A stretch of DNA of 64,000 nt from contig OY718807.1 in the NCBI GenBank assembly GCA_963070105.1, positions 8,533,983 through 8,597,982 on the forward strand. The letters are read 5' to 3'. The translations under genes and the position numbers were made by a program. This document shows, one piece after another, positions 1 to 11,660 of this stretch. The stretch comes from Litomosoides sigmodontis (taxonomy: Eukaryota > Nematoda > Chromadorea > Rhabditida > Onchocercidae). How positions within the stretch are numbered: position 1 is the first letter of the stretch; each line of letters opens with the position of its first letter. The notes under the pieces were generated by a model. The model did not search any database. It was not told the origin of the DNA and saw only the letters and a program-made list of their open reading frames with translations.

Positions 1-565
1 AAAAGGATGGAATCAATCCATTTGCTAGCAATTATTATGAAAATTTTATTCATATGCATGCAAATTTCTACTTTTACTGGAATAGCACTGCCACTCATTA
101 CAATGTGCTGCAGGAAAGGATTGTCGGAAGAGAGTAGCATAGATGTGAGAGAATTTAAAATTATTTCAATCCTTCCCACCCTCTACCTACGTCATCACTT
201 GCGCTTGTACACGCTAATGCGCAATTCTCACATGCTATCATTTTACGCCTAAAATAAATTCTATAATAATCTCTTGTACATTAATGTTTACTTAACACCT
301 CTTTTTAAATCTAAAATGAAACGATCATTTTGTTTTGCCACTCATCTGATACTTTAAAGTAATTCATTCCTAAATGTCTTATTACTTAAAATATCTTTCA
401 CTAAAATTTAAATTTAGCTCTCTGCAAGTGATTTCCTTTTTGTGTGTGAGAAAACAGAAAAGAATTTCAATTTAGCAAAAAATTTATCATACATATTTTT
501 AATTAAATTTGAAAAATCTTGATAAGCCTAATTTATTTTTACCTAAGAAAAAAATTTAATTTTAG

Positions 566-834
566 CGAAATTTAAAACCCAAAGTATCCAGGGAAGTTAT
601 GAATACACCTGAGCAACGGAATGCAATTAAAAAGATTAAAGAAGGTCAGCAAAGCTATCTGTTAATTTTCATTTAAAAAATTTTTTTTTCGGTTCAACAC
701 TTTTAAAACATTCTTATATACTTTATGCTATTCGGTTTCCTTTAGGTCAAATGACCGCAGCAAATGAGAATGAAACAGTAGATGATGCAGTAAGTAATTG
801 GGGAGCCGTGCAAAAAATGGAACGTAAAGTTTAA
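566..834 (+). CDS. 3' end of an unrecognised protein-coding gene (partial)
   Basis: Two phase-matched exons are visible: 566-644 (after a tttag acceptor at 561-565) and 747-834 (after tttcctttag). Exon 1 ends in phase 1 (GAA G) and exon 2 restores a GGT codon. The readable C-terminus runs from RNLKPKVSREVMNTP to SNWGAVQKMERKV and then TAA at 832-834. It is charged and hydrophilic, with no signal peptide or TM segment. A polyadenylation hexamer AATAAA lies at 863-868, 29 bp past the stop, which supports a real 3' end. Upstream exons should end in phase 0 and probably lie left of the window or in the first 500 bp, where I could not identify them. I do not recognise the family. A possible internal donor (GCA|gtaagt near 789) could give an alternative end. 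Confidence 0.5.
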
Positions 835-3800
835 ATGTACGTGCGTATTTCAAAAGCTAACAAATAAACAATCGAACAGGCAACAATATTCAATATATTA
901 TTGGGAATTAAAATGCTTCACAATTTAATGTCAACACACTCCTTTCATTGTTCCTTTTTTAAATTTTTAAACAATTAAAATTTTTATTATCTCAAAAACT
1001 AACGTTTAGCAAAGAAAAATTAAATGCATTGAAGTTGATAGAGCAAAATAATTGGAATCATTTCATTCATTTCCAATTAAAAAATATTCAATTTAGATTT
1101 CATTGAACAATCCACTAATTTTTGATGCTAAATATTGCCACTATTGACCAACCTATTCTACCACTGCCTCTGTGCAAATGCAAAAAAGCGAAATGCTTTA
1201 AATTGCAAGATTGCAAAGCAACATTGACAGTTATTTTCTATACAAAATAAATCTTGCAGCTTCATATTTCCTCCATTTTCTTTTCAATGATAGCCAAAAT
1301 ATAACTGAAATTTGAATTGATGTTTAAAAAAAAAATTTTAAAAATTTAATTCCATTTCCCGCTCAACTTTTATTTCAATTTTGATATGAATTATAATTCG
1401 CCACTTTAACAATAATAAGAAGTTGTTTATGCACATTAACCAATCGTAATTAAGCTTACAATGACGATAAGTTATTCAAATTATTCTTTAAAATAAATAA
1501 TTGATTTGCTTGCATAAGAAATGCATTTATTGGCTTAATCCTTGATACACACATTTATATGTGACCCTATTTTTTGAATATGCTACCAATTTTTTTGAAT
1601 ATTTAAAATTTTCCTAAATTTAATTTTTATTAAAATTTTCAATACTGAAACTTCTTCAAGGAATTACAATTTAGTAATATCAATGAAAGATGCTTTGGTT
1701 TTGCAAAAATTTTTTAACTTAACTTATGATTTTTTAAGTAAACTCATAAATATTATGTCTCACTCTCGGTCAGTAGTTTTTCAAGAATTTATAATTTTTA
1801 TTTAAAATTTTATAGTAATAAGTCAAATTTGAATTTTTTAATTTAACTATAGCTTGCATTGTTGCACGTGCACGTTTCACTTGAAATAAGTGAGGAAAAA
1901 CGAAGCTCAAAGAAACAGCTTCCTGTCTCAGCACTCCCCGAGCGGAACAGAAATCTCTCGGATAACTGTAACTCGTTTCTATCATTTCATAAATTGATCT
2001 CGAAGCGAATTTCTGAATGCGCCAAAAATCTGTTGCTTCCTCTTTCATTTATCATTTTAGGCTTGTAGCCAACCTGCTCATACGTGAAGTGAGCTTGTCA
2101 CATAGATGAATGTGTGAAGTGTGTCGACGTGACTTTAACGTTCGTTCGTATTTACGCGTCGGTGCTTTCTTTGACTGAAGCTAGATTCTTTTTTTTTTTA
2201 AATTAATTATGCTAGTAGTAACTAATCTTGCGGAATTCATCGAGCTGTTACTTCATCGAAACAAGTTGTAATATCATTATCATTTAAATTCATCGATGTC
2301 ATTGTTGCGCGTATGGGATGATAAATGATTGTATCGATCTCATCGTTAGCATTTTCCACTTATTAGTGTAGCATTTTTCCCTCTATGATTCATACCTTCC
2401 AATCGTTGCTACCAAATTTAAGTCTTTTCTCCTAGCTAGCGGCTAATGTTAGCCTGATAACTCCATAACTGCTCTTACGATATTTAGGATTTAAGCAATT
2501 GTTTTAGCAGTAATTTCGAATCAGACAAAGCAAATAATTTTCATTTCTAAAAAGAACACAAAGCAAATGTTTTTTTTTCCTTTCAAAAGTGAGGAAATTT
2601 TCACCTGTCTGTTAAATATAGATCACTAATTGCCATCAACTGACATTCATAAAGTATTTCGCAATACAAAAAGAGCACAGTAACTCCCTGTGAAATTTGT
2701 TAGCACTTCGCCGTATCCGATTATTATCTACCGTTGTACCGTGCGTTAGCTTTTATGGATTTTTCTTTACGTTTTAAAGCTTTTTCAAATTTCTTCATTA
2801 ATTCTGAATCTAAAAATCACATTTGTTGATAGCATGAGAGTCAAAACGATGTGTTAACACCAAAAAATGAATTCATGTGAGAATCAAGTAGATTTGTATT
2901 CCTATGAACTTAATTACTATTGATGTTTTGAGATTGTACTGCTGATGCTCATTATCCAAAGCCTGATCAAGTAACTGTTGAATTTCTACTGTTTGAATTT
3001 TGCAATTATTAAGTCTTAAGATGATTTTTCTTCAGAACTTGAAGCATATTTGGTTTGAATCGGATCACATCAAGCCGTCTCATTGACTAATTCTTTTATC
3101 AAATCTGGAAAATGAGCAAAGTAAGTGTAGTATTTTTCAATATGCTTCAAAGAAAAAATAGCATTATCCTGGCCTTTATTTTAGTGCTTTTTTCCAGCTT
3201 AATCTCATTCACTGACTGGATAGCATTTGCTATTTCATTCCGTGTTCTTTTCCAGGACAAATTAAACAATTTATTTTCAGGGAAAAAAAATTGTTCAGTT
3301 TACTTTTTTCATTTTGACCACATGAAAGTTTTTTATTTTCAAATTGACAACTGAAAAAGTGGAATGTTTGTGTGAACTAAGCGGAAGGGAAGTACGGTCT
3401 AGCTGTCGAGCACTGCACATTTCATGAATAATCATTTTAAAATAAGGCATTATCTGTGTAAAAGCAGGTAAAAAAGGTTTAACAAAGCGTTAAAAATTGC
3501 TGCTGCATGGGAGTGAGTGCATGGAAGTGATGCATTTGTAAGTTCCGTAAGTTCTCGACTCGTTTATGGATTGAAACATCCAGCGTTTATTCGATGAATG
3601 GTAGATGCAGTTGTGAAATTGGGAGTTCACCACCCTCTCCTCCCCTAATCTATTGTATGATGAACAAAAGTAGCCGATGGACAGCAGGCGCCTGTTAAGA
3701 GGGGTAAGGGGATGATGGGCTGGGACATCTGTATTCTATTGGGAGCAACAAACCCACTTTATTTCGCTGTCGATCACAGTGGGCCACTACTGTTCGTTAA

Positions 3801-4543
3801 CGATCAATTTATTCCTTACATTCGTCGTGTTGGTAAATTAAAGGTTGTGGTAGAAACTGATTCCATATAATCTATTTAGTGCTGTAGCGAATAATTTTGT
3901 GATCACACTGATCTAATTTATTAGAAAGATCGCTTTTGAATTTAATCACTTATATCTGATATGATCTCAAATTATCATTGCGGCAGTAATTTGAATGATT
4001 TATCACTACTGATCACTTCATGTAATACTTTCTATAACCGATTAGTGGTTTCACTGCGTGTAAACGTGTATTAGGGCGGTGTGTGCAGCTCTTGAGTAAC
4101 AAAAGATTGTTCCACTAATATACAAGCTGTGTTCGAACTTGACATGGCAGGTTTTGTTAAAGAGATAAACAAAGGAGATGTGATGATTTGATTAGGAGAG
4201 TCGTTGAACACGACAATTTATGGATCATGATAAGGAGCGATAGGCAATGTCATTGGATCTGAAGGTCTTCGCAAGATTACTGAGAGCGATCATGTTTTAA
4301 TTAGTTGCTTAATCGTTTTCACTTAATAATTTTTTTTGTAAAGTACCATTATTAATGAAGAGTTGCCGTTATTGTTGGATTCTTGACTGTGAGAAAAGCC
4401 GGTATTCTCATTCATTCTTTACATGTCAAAACTGATTTGTTGTGCTTACTTTTACCTTTGTGGTTTATTATTTTGTGGTTTATTTTATTGCTCCCTTTTC
4501 CATGCAAAATTGTAAAAAAAAGCTTTAATTTCTTTTTCTGAAG
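835..4543. other. Intergenic region, no supported gene
   Basis: AT-rich sequence with short homopolymers. The longest open frames (1770-2068 on both strands, 3112-3354) overlap on opposite strands or lack splice support. The stretch 3600-3800 is somewhat richer in G+C but has no open frame with coding character. The last few hundred bases probably hold the promoter and 5' UTR of the gene starting at 4544. I see no tRNA-like or other structured RNA here. Confidence 0.5.
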
Positions 4544-5595
4544 ATGACGCAGATACCAGCAAAAAAAAATACTGCATCTCAAGGAACACCTTTGGTTAAG
4601 AAAAAGAATTTGCGACGTGGTTCACGGTCACGATCACGTGCTCGCTATTCTCGACGTTCTACGCCGCCCAGAAGCTTGGTATGCTCTTTTGTCGAATCCT
4701 GATTGGATTTTTTGCAAGGCCATGACTGGCAAATAATGTATTAGTTCTGTTGCTGAGCCAGCTTATTTTCACGTCCCATAACATTAAGATCGTGGCAGTT
4801 ATAAGCTGCACAGCATAAATAATGAAATGTTAATAACATCATTAGCAATGCATTCATTAAATGAATTAAGAACACAATAAATTTTACTGTAAGGTTTATT
4901 TTTATATAATTCCTTTTAGGCTTCTCAAACTGCTAAAACTGATTCAGCTGAAAAAGTATCATCGACCACTGCGCATCGTTCGGTTACCCAGGTTGTCAAG
5001 GAAGATTCTGCTCCGCTCGAAAATCCCTCTTTGGTATTTATTGACTATTTGCAAATACTGCTGGCGGTTCTCTTTTTCCTACGTTGATGAGTATCAGTCA
5101 AGTTCTATGACTTTTTCATTGTCAGTGCAAACTGCTGGAAAGCGTCTTTAAGATTTACGTCCTTGCTAGCTTTACATGAATTGGTAAAATTTAGCCAATT
5201 CGTTTTTTGATTTTCATGAATGTATTAAAAACTGCAGGACAAGATGATTTTTTTAATCGCAGTTAAAGTTAGAATTTTTTGTATATCTACAAACAAATTA
5301 TTTGGAGAGAGCGGCATTGTTGATTGAACCAATTATCAAGAAATCTAAATGGATTATTTCTTTCTAGCAAACATCAACGATGTCTTCCGAAACAACCTTC
5401 GATACGAAGAAACCCATGTTGCTCTCAAGTTATCTGATAGATCATCCTTACTTTCTGACATTCATTCATCTTCTGATGTGTGTGCTGTATGTTTTCATTA
5501 TCTACAAAGCAGTGAACTACTTTGGTGCTGATCGATTCGTGATGAAACACTGGACTGTGTGGACTAGGAGAATTTATTCTAACTTATCGCCATAA
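4544..5595 (+). CDS. Small RS-rich single-pass membrane protein
   Basis: Three exons, 4544-4678, 4920-5033 and 5368-5595, all joined in phase 0, give 158 aa ending in TAA at 5593-5595. The start is the first ATG after a T-rich leader. Residues 1-45 are very basic, with an Arg-Ser run (LRRGSRSRSRARYSRRSTPP). Residues 46-95 are polar Ser/Thr/Glu-rich. Near residues 104-128 a hydrophobic segment (SYLIDHPYFLTFIHLLMCVL onward) forms one TM helix, followed by a basic tail ending RRIYSNLSP. The layout, an Arg-Ser-rich soluble N-terminus plus a C-terminal TM anchor, resembles inner-nuclear-membrane or ER proteins such as emerin or LBR fragments. I see no LEM or Tudor domain, so no family is assigned. 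Membrane topology is inferred. Confidence 0.75.
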
Positions 5596-8005
5596 AAGTC
5601 CTTACATTATACGGAAATCTTTTCATCTAAAATTTTCTATTTTTTTACAGCTGTAATTTGGTTTAATAACATTTTGTGCATTTACTCATATATTGTGATT
5701 AATTTTTTTTAAATGATTAATCGATTAATTTTCCATATCTTACGGTTGTTAAAAGTTTTTGTTTATTTTTCGGCATATTATTTATTTTGATATAATTTAA
5801 TTTGAAACAGTTAAGATTATCTTTTCAGCCGTTTTTTTCCGTTTTTACTAATTAATTGATTATTTGGTGTTCGATTATTTATATGCAAATAAAGGGATTT
5901 ATGAAAACTACAAGCAGCGTCTAGCACATGTCTTGAGCACATTCTTCAGTTCATTTGAAAAACCTGGCCAAAGTCAATAAACTTGAAAATATTTTCCAGT
6001 ACATAGTATTATTTGCGTTGCGGAAAATTTATTCAATTTTCCTTGCAATTCCATCTTGAATCATTTCACAACAAGTGAAAAGTGCTGCAAATATCAAATA
6101 AAAGGTTTTGTCGATGTAATAATTGAAGCGTTACTGCTAGGCAATGTGTCCATTAATTGGTAAGCGTCATGTGTAATACCTAAACGCAACAACTGTCCAA
6201 TTCATTTGAGGAATGAAGAACGAGAAAATTCTAAATTTCAATCATTCCAACTAAATTGAAAATTAGGTATGAAGCATTATTAAGTATTAAGTATCTTTTC
6301 AAACTGTTATACATTTAATTCCGAAATATTGATAACAGTTATCAGTAATTATCATAACAGTTGAATTCTCGTTTCATACTACTCACTCTGCGAAACAACG
6401 GTCCGTATCCAGGAATGATACAGTTAGCTAAGCACAGTAAACGTCTTCTTGATTCATCCTGTATCCTGTTGTACTTCATTGAATGCTAACTGTTTCCACA
6501 ACGTTGATTCTTTTGTCTTCTCTTCGCATGAATATATCACCTTCAACAATGGAGATGCAAATCACATCTTTAGTGATGTAATTCTCAGCACTTTAATTTT
6601 TTTTTCAATTCAAAAAACAAAAAAAAGGAAATGTAGAAATTTTGAACGATAAAAAAAATTTTAGTGAATTTCATCTTTCATCTCGTATTAACAATGATAG
6701 TAATTTTTCATTTTATCAGCAGTAAATGTGGGTGTTGCAGTAAATTGACAATGTTGACAATAATTGCAATATTAGCACTTTCTAAAGTTAAAGTAATCAA
6801 GTAATTTCAACTTTCTTTTTAGAGAGAAAGAGAGAGACAAAAATTCTTAGTCGAGAGGACGATATTATCAACCCATTCATTCAGTTAACTGTTAGATGTG
6901 AATTCATTTAAATAAATTAATCTTACCAGAAACAATAACAATGCGGAAAAAAATTTAAGGTATAAAAAGCAGAAAAGGTTCGTAAGTAGCATTTTTGAAA
7001 TTTTATTAATTTGAATTACAAATAAAAATTTTTAAAGCAATTCAAAATGCACAGTAAACCTGTCGAATGAGATAATAATTCATGTGGACCTTCTTCTTCG
7101 TTCCAGAACTTTTCACTTCAATTATTTCATTCCTGACAGCTGGGATTTCGTGATGTAACTGTGCCTGACATTACCATTCCTTACCAAATACACCTTCTAA
7201 AAATCATTAACTTAATCAATTAATTAGTAGTGGAAATGAAAAAGAGCAAGCAAAGTTTGCATGATCAAATTTTAAATATAAAAAATTCCATTTGCGTAAA
7301 GGTTGAAACATTTATTTTGTTATGCGTTTCACGCTATTTTAATTTGCCAAATGAAATAAATGTCATCAACAACAACCAATTAAAATTAACTAAATTTTAA
7401 TAAATTTTATGTAACAAAATATGATTATTCAAATGGAGTACTTTAAAAATGCAATTATGCAAATGAACTTCCCGACAAAACTCTGTATTACCACTACTTC
7501 AAAAGATGTGTAGAAAAGCTGAAATTAAAAAACAGAACATATACGAGTGAATTTGACAGCTGCCTGTTATGCGCAACAATTCTGATATATAACAACGCGC
7601 TATCAGCAAACAATAATAAGCGTATTGCAAAAAAAAGCAAAAATTGAAAACGACCGATCATCTGTTTGATAGTTCCTTTCTTTGTTCAATTTGAAAAGTC
7701 TAATGAAAAATTTCGATTTTGCACCAAATTAACTGAGAAATGAATGAATGGAAGCTTCCGTGAAAGAATTCCGTCTTCTCAGACAAAACAATGAAATTTT
7801 AGGACAGTTAGCTAAAAATTTCAGCAAAAAATTAGCGAAGTTTAAAAAACAAAATTTAAGAATCCAGTCATTCTTCTAACTTATAGCATTCGAAATCTCT
7901 CCATCATCATCATCGCAGCACCAATCAATGATTAGTGCGCGGCAAATTCAAATTTAGCGCATTACTGTACTCCTTAATGCTTCCCTTCTCCCTTTACTCT
8001 CTCAC
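5596..8005. other. Intergenic region with one coding-like fragment
   Basis: AT-rich sequence. AATAAA-type signals at about 5888 may serve the preceding gene. A short GA tract lies at 6820-6838. Apart from the orphan minus-strand segment at 7060-7164, listed separately, I see no coding sequence. Confidence 0.45.
7060..7164 (-). CDS. Orphan coding-like exon, function unknown
   Basis: On the minus strand a 35-codon open segment is bounded by an acceptor-like AG (gtaatgtcag at 7174-7165) and a donor CAG|gtttac. It starts and ends in phase 0. The translation begins AQLHHEIPAVRNEIIEVKSS and continues with GTKKKVHMNYYLIRQ. Codon use and composition look protein-like and richer in G+C than the flanks. 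I found no neighbouring exons that join it, so it could be one exon of an unresolved gene, a gene relic, or chance. An overlapping frame starting at 7198 is also open. Confidence 0.3.
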
Positions 8006-8565
8006 TTTTGACCAGCCCCCCCCCCCCCCATTCCCCTACAGTAATCAGTCAATTAACTTCTTCCCCAATGATCCTTACTTTTGCTCGACCTATGTGTGAG
8101 GCGCGCAAATTATGATTGCAAGGTGCATGATACACCTTTGATCTAAGAGAAGGAAGATGTGTGATCGGAAGGTAGCTCTCATTGATTCACATTGTGCTCG
8201 CCGAAGATGGTGTGCTGCTAGTTAGACTTCTCTCATATCTCCCAACATAGCTCCTGGATCTTCTTTCACCTCTCAAGTTCAGCTCCTAAGCCCTCTGACA
8301 ACCTTTTGACCAGCCAGCCCCCCCCCCCCCCCATTCCCCTACAGTAATTAGTCAATTAACTTCTTCCCCAATGATCCTTACTTTTGCTCGACCTATGTGT
8401 GAGGCGCACAAGTTATGATCGGATCGCAAGGTGCATGATAGATACACCTTTGAGAAGGAAGATGGGTGATCGGAAGGCAACTACTCTCATTGATCCCTCT
8501 TTTGCCCACCGAAGATGGCGTGCCACTAGTTGGACTTCTCTCGTACCTCTCAAGTTAGCTCCTGA
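8006..8565. repeat. Direct tandem duplication, about 298-bp spacing, with poly-C tracts
   Basis: Copy 1 (about 8006-8280) and copy 2 (about 8304-8565) both begin TTTTGACCAGCC plus a run of 13-16 C, then ATTCCCCTACAGTAAT and the same downstream text through CTTTTGCTCGACCTATGTG. Copies differ by substitutions and small indels (for example a 5-base ATCGG insertion in copy 2). An open frame at 8384-8656 in copy 2 is broken in copy 1. The duplication sits directly upstream of the R2-like gene at 8693 and may be part of its promoter region or of the element. Confidence 0.85.
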
Positions 8566-8692
8566 ATGTTGTGGTGTAGCTGCTGTTGGTTCTGCTCAGT
8601 TCCGTGAATTGATTATTACTCGTTCAAATGGCGCAAATTATAGTTGGTGGTCGTAAGCTACGTGTTAGTTAAAAAGGCTTTTTTCAGATAGT

Positions 8693-10659
8693 ATGGAGCT
8701 TTTGGAAGGCCCTAAATTGCCAACATTGGCAGATTTGAAGAGGCACCTCGGTGCCGAGCCGTTATACCTCCAAGCTTTGGAGGATTACTTGAGAAATGCA
8801 GCTCGTCTTGTAAGTTTATTGCATTTGTGCTTTTGCATAATTATTTGTCTTGCACTTGTACCGTACATTTTAACTATATTTTACATTATTTATCTTTCAT
8901 TCTCTTTCAAAGCATAGCGAAAGTCATACCACCAATATCTACCAGTGCAATATATACCAGTTTCTCGAATTTACTTTTTTTTTTCAGGTTAACGAGCTGC
9001 AGGCAAAATTAGAGCGAAGTGAACAACAGGTTCACGAGCTCACGTGCGCAAGTCTTGCGCCATCTGGAGCAGAGCTCCAGCAGCACGAGCGAGATCAGGA
9101 GCGGGATCTCGCCAGTGAGGAGCGGCACGTGCTGCGCCTCCGCGAACGCCAGCACTCAGTGGACGAAATGGAAGGACCAGCACCGGTGCTGGTTGAGTGC
9201 TCGGCGGAGGAGGAGATGGCGGAAAGGCGAGAGGTGCCTCATGACCACCTCATTGTGGATGAGGCACCAGGAGCGCAGGAAGATGTCGGGGAACGCATGG
9301 AGGTGGAGGAGATTAGGGAAATAGTCCTGTAAGTTTTCTTTCACTAATAATAATTGTATGCAAATAATTCACTTATGTGACTTGCTTTTATCAATTTGTC
9401 ATTTTCTTCCAAATCTAATTTTTCCGACGGTTTTTTTGATGTCATTTATTGAGGAAAATATTTGACGGTTTTTTTCTAGTGACAGATGAATTTCAAGTGT
9501 GTTTCAGGCGTTCCCGGACAATTGAAGTCCCGATTGCGGCAGTTGGGAGACGCGAGGCGACACCAGCTGCGCCTGAGCCGTTCCATTTACCGGCAGTGGA
9601 AGGCTTACCGGCGCAGTTTCGAGAAATGCTGGTGGCGCCGTCAAGCGACCCATACAGAGTGGTGCGAGCTGCTGATGGCTCAACCACAATTGGTAAATTT
9701 GGCTTACTTTCTTTATTTTCATTCTTGTCCTTTTTTTTCAAAAAAAACTTTGCTCAAAAGGTTCATTCTATGAAATACACTGATTCTGAAGAAATTTATT
9801 TTTAAATAATCATTAAAAAAAATATACTTCCAGTATGTGGTTTATGCTGGAAGCAATTCGGGACATTAAAGGGCTGGCGAATCCATGCGGCGAGGATACA
9901 CAAACATAATGGTAAGTTTAATGTTTCTATTTTCTTTTCTTTTTCTATTTTATTTCTTATTTGGTGACCTTAAGTTATTAAAAAAGAAACAATTATTGTC
10001 AAATTTTTTTGGTAGTTAATACACATTCCTTTGGATGGAGGTTTTTTTACCCGTTCGGTCATTTAATTTACTAATTTTAATCGGCGTAATAATTTTAATA
10101 TTTCTATTTAATATTTCTATTTCAGGCTTCTGCCAACGATGCGGCCATTTCGTTGACGTCCCGCGTGGCAGCACGAGTGAAGAGATTACAGCCAGGATGG
10201 AGCTCCACTGCATGGAGTGGTGTCCGAAGGCTAGCAAGGCTGTCGTGGACGAGCGGGCCGTCAAGCGACGAAGGCTCGAGCTTGTGGGCAGGAGAGAAGA
10301 AGCAGAGCAGTTCTACATCCCGCGGGTAAGACTCAATTTTCAATTTATAGTAATAGTAGGGAGACAGAGAGGAAGGGAAAAGAGTTTACTGATCCCATTT
10401 ACTTATTTTTTCGAAATGTGTATTTGCATGTGTTTCAGGTGTAGAACCGGTCCGCCCACAACCGGCGGTTTAATGTCAACGTCGGTTCGAGAGCCGCCGA
10501 CGCTGACAGGGGATTCAATGTACCTGTCAGCGGGGCAGTCCAGTCAGCGCCAGTCCCAGTGCTCTACGTTGCCGCTCCAACACGAAGTTTCCAGCGTTAC
10601 GCCGATGCGGGGACTTCAACATCTGGCCGGAGGTGGAATTTCTTCACCTACATCCGTAG
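8693..10659 (+). CDS. R2-retroelement-like zinc-finger protein, multi-exon, 3'-truncated
   Basis: Six exons: 8693-8809, 8988-9328, 9508-9692, 9834-9911, 10126-10325 and 10445-10659. Their phases join exactly, giving about 378 aa before the last donor (CGTAG|gtgatt). Order: an N-terminal Leu-rich helix, a Glu/Arg/Gln-rich coiled-coil-like region (about 40-110), an acidic linker, a C2H2 finger at about 216-237 ([17 protein letters not shown], then AARIH), then a second Cys/His cluster (FCQRCGHF ... LHCMEWC) and a basic [15 protein letters not shown] stretch. Paired N-terminal fingers of this kind are typical of R2-type non-LTR retrotransposons, and I recall similar predicted proteins in Trichinella. 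Exons are strongly GC-rich while the five short introns are AT-rich. The last exon uses the TAG acceptor at 10442-10444; the CAG four bases upstream would give an immediate stop. No reverse transcriptase follows. It is either a domesticated fragment or a decayed element. Confidence 0.65.
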
Positions 10660-10685
10660 GTGATTTCAATATTTTTATTGTTTTT

Positions 10686-11660
10686 TTTTTGATATTAATA
10701 TTGTTTTAACTTAATTGTTACATTTAATTAACGTGTTAATATTTTTTTGAAAAAAAAATAAGGAAAAAATAAGAAAAAAATAAAAAGAAAAAAATAAGAA
10801 AAAAAAGAAAAAAATAAGAAAAAAAAGAAAAAAATAAGAAAAAAAAGAAAAAAATAAGAAAAAAAAGAAAAAAATAAGAAAAAAAAGAAAAAAATAAGAA
10901 AAAAATAAAAAAATAGAAAGAAAAAATAAAAAAAATAAAAAAATAACAAAAAAACAAAAAAACAAAAAGAAAAAATAAAAAAAATAGGAAGAAAAAATAG
11001 AAAGAAAATGAGAAGAAAAAAATAAAAAAATAAAAAGAAAAAAATAAAAAAAATGTGATTGTAATATTGTGATTGTTCTTTTAATTTTTTTGTTATTAAT
11101 ATTGTTTTCATTTAATTTTTGAATTTAATTAACGTGTTAATATTTTTTTGAAAAAAAAGAAAAAAAATAAGGAAAAAATAAGAAAAAAATAAAAAGAAAA
11201 AAATTAAAAAAAAAAAGAAGAAAAAAATAAAAAAAATAAAAAGAAAAAATTAAAAGAAAAAATAAAAAATAAAAAAAAATTAAAAAAATAAAAAGAAAAA
11301 ATTAAAAAAATAAAAAGAAAAAATTGAAAGAAAAAATAAAAAAATAAAAAGAAAAAATTGAAAAAATAAAAAGAAAAAATTAAAAAAATAAAAAGAAAAA
11401 ATAAAAGAAATACAAGGAAAAAAGAAAAAGAAAAAAATGTAATTGTAGTATTGTAATTCTGCTTTTAATTTCTTTGTTATTAATGTTGTTTTGATTTAAT
11501 TTTTGAATTTAATTAACGTCTTGATATTTTTTTTAAAAAAAAGAAAAAAAAAGAGAAAAGAGAAAAAGAAAGAAGGAAAAAAAACAAAAAAAGGAAAAGG
11601 AAGGAAAAAAAGGGAGAAGGAAAGAAGGAAAAGGGAAAAGAAAATAAGAGAAAAGGGAAA
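10686..11660. repeat. A-rich satellite: three ~75-bp heads at 384-401-bp spacing with 20-bp A-rich subrepeats
   Basis: A conserved head (TTGTTATTAATATTGTTTT ... AATTTAATTAACGTGTTAAT) occurs three times, with its ATTAACGTG/C core at about 10727, 11128 and 11512. Each head is followed by A-rich arrays built from [22 protein letters not shown] units. At about 10795-10900 the unit is an exact 20-bp period. The third block degenerates into purine-rich sequence. The long minus-strand Phe/Leu frames here are products of the array, not genes. Confidence 0.85.

Noticed and set aside
10438..10709. Alternative frame for the last exon of the R2-like gene ([15 protein letters not shown]...)
   Set aside because: It does not fit the phase of the previous exon; the TAG acceptor four bases downstream gives an open, in-phase frame.
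10711..11111. Phe/Leu-rich minus-strand frames resembling a membrane protein
   Set aside because: The A-rich satellite reads as Phe/Leu/Tyr on the minus strand; composition, not coding.
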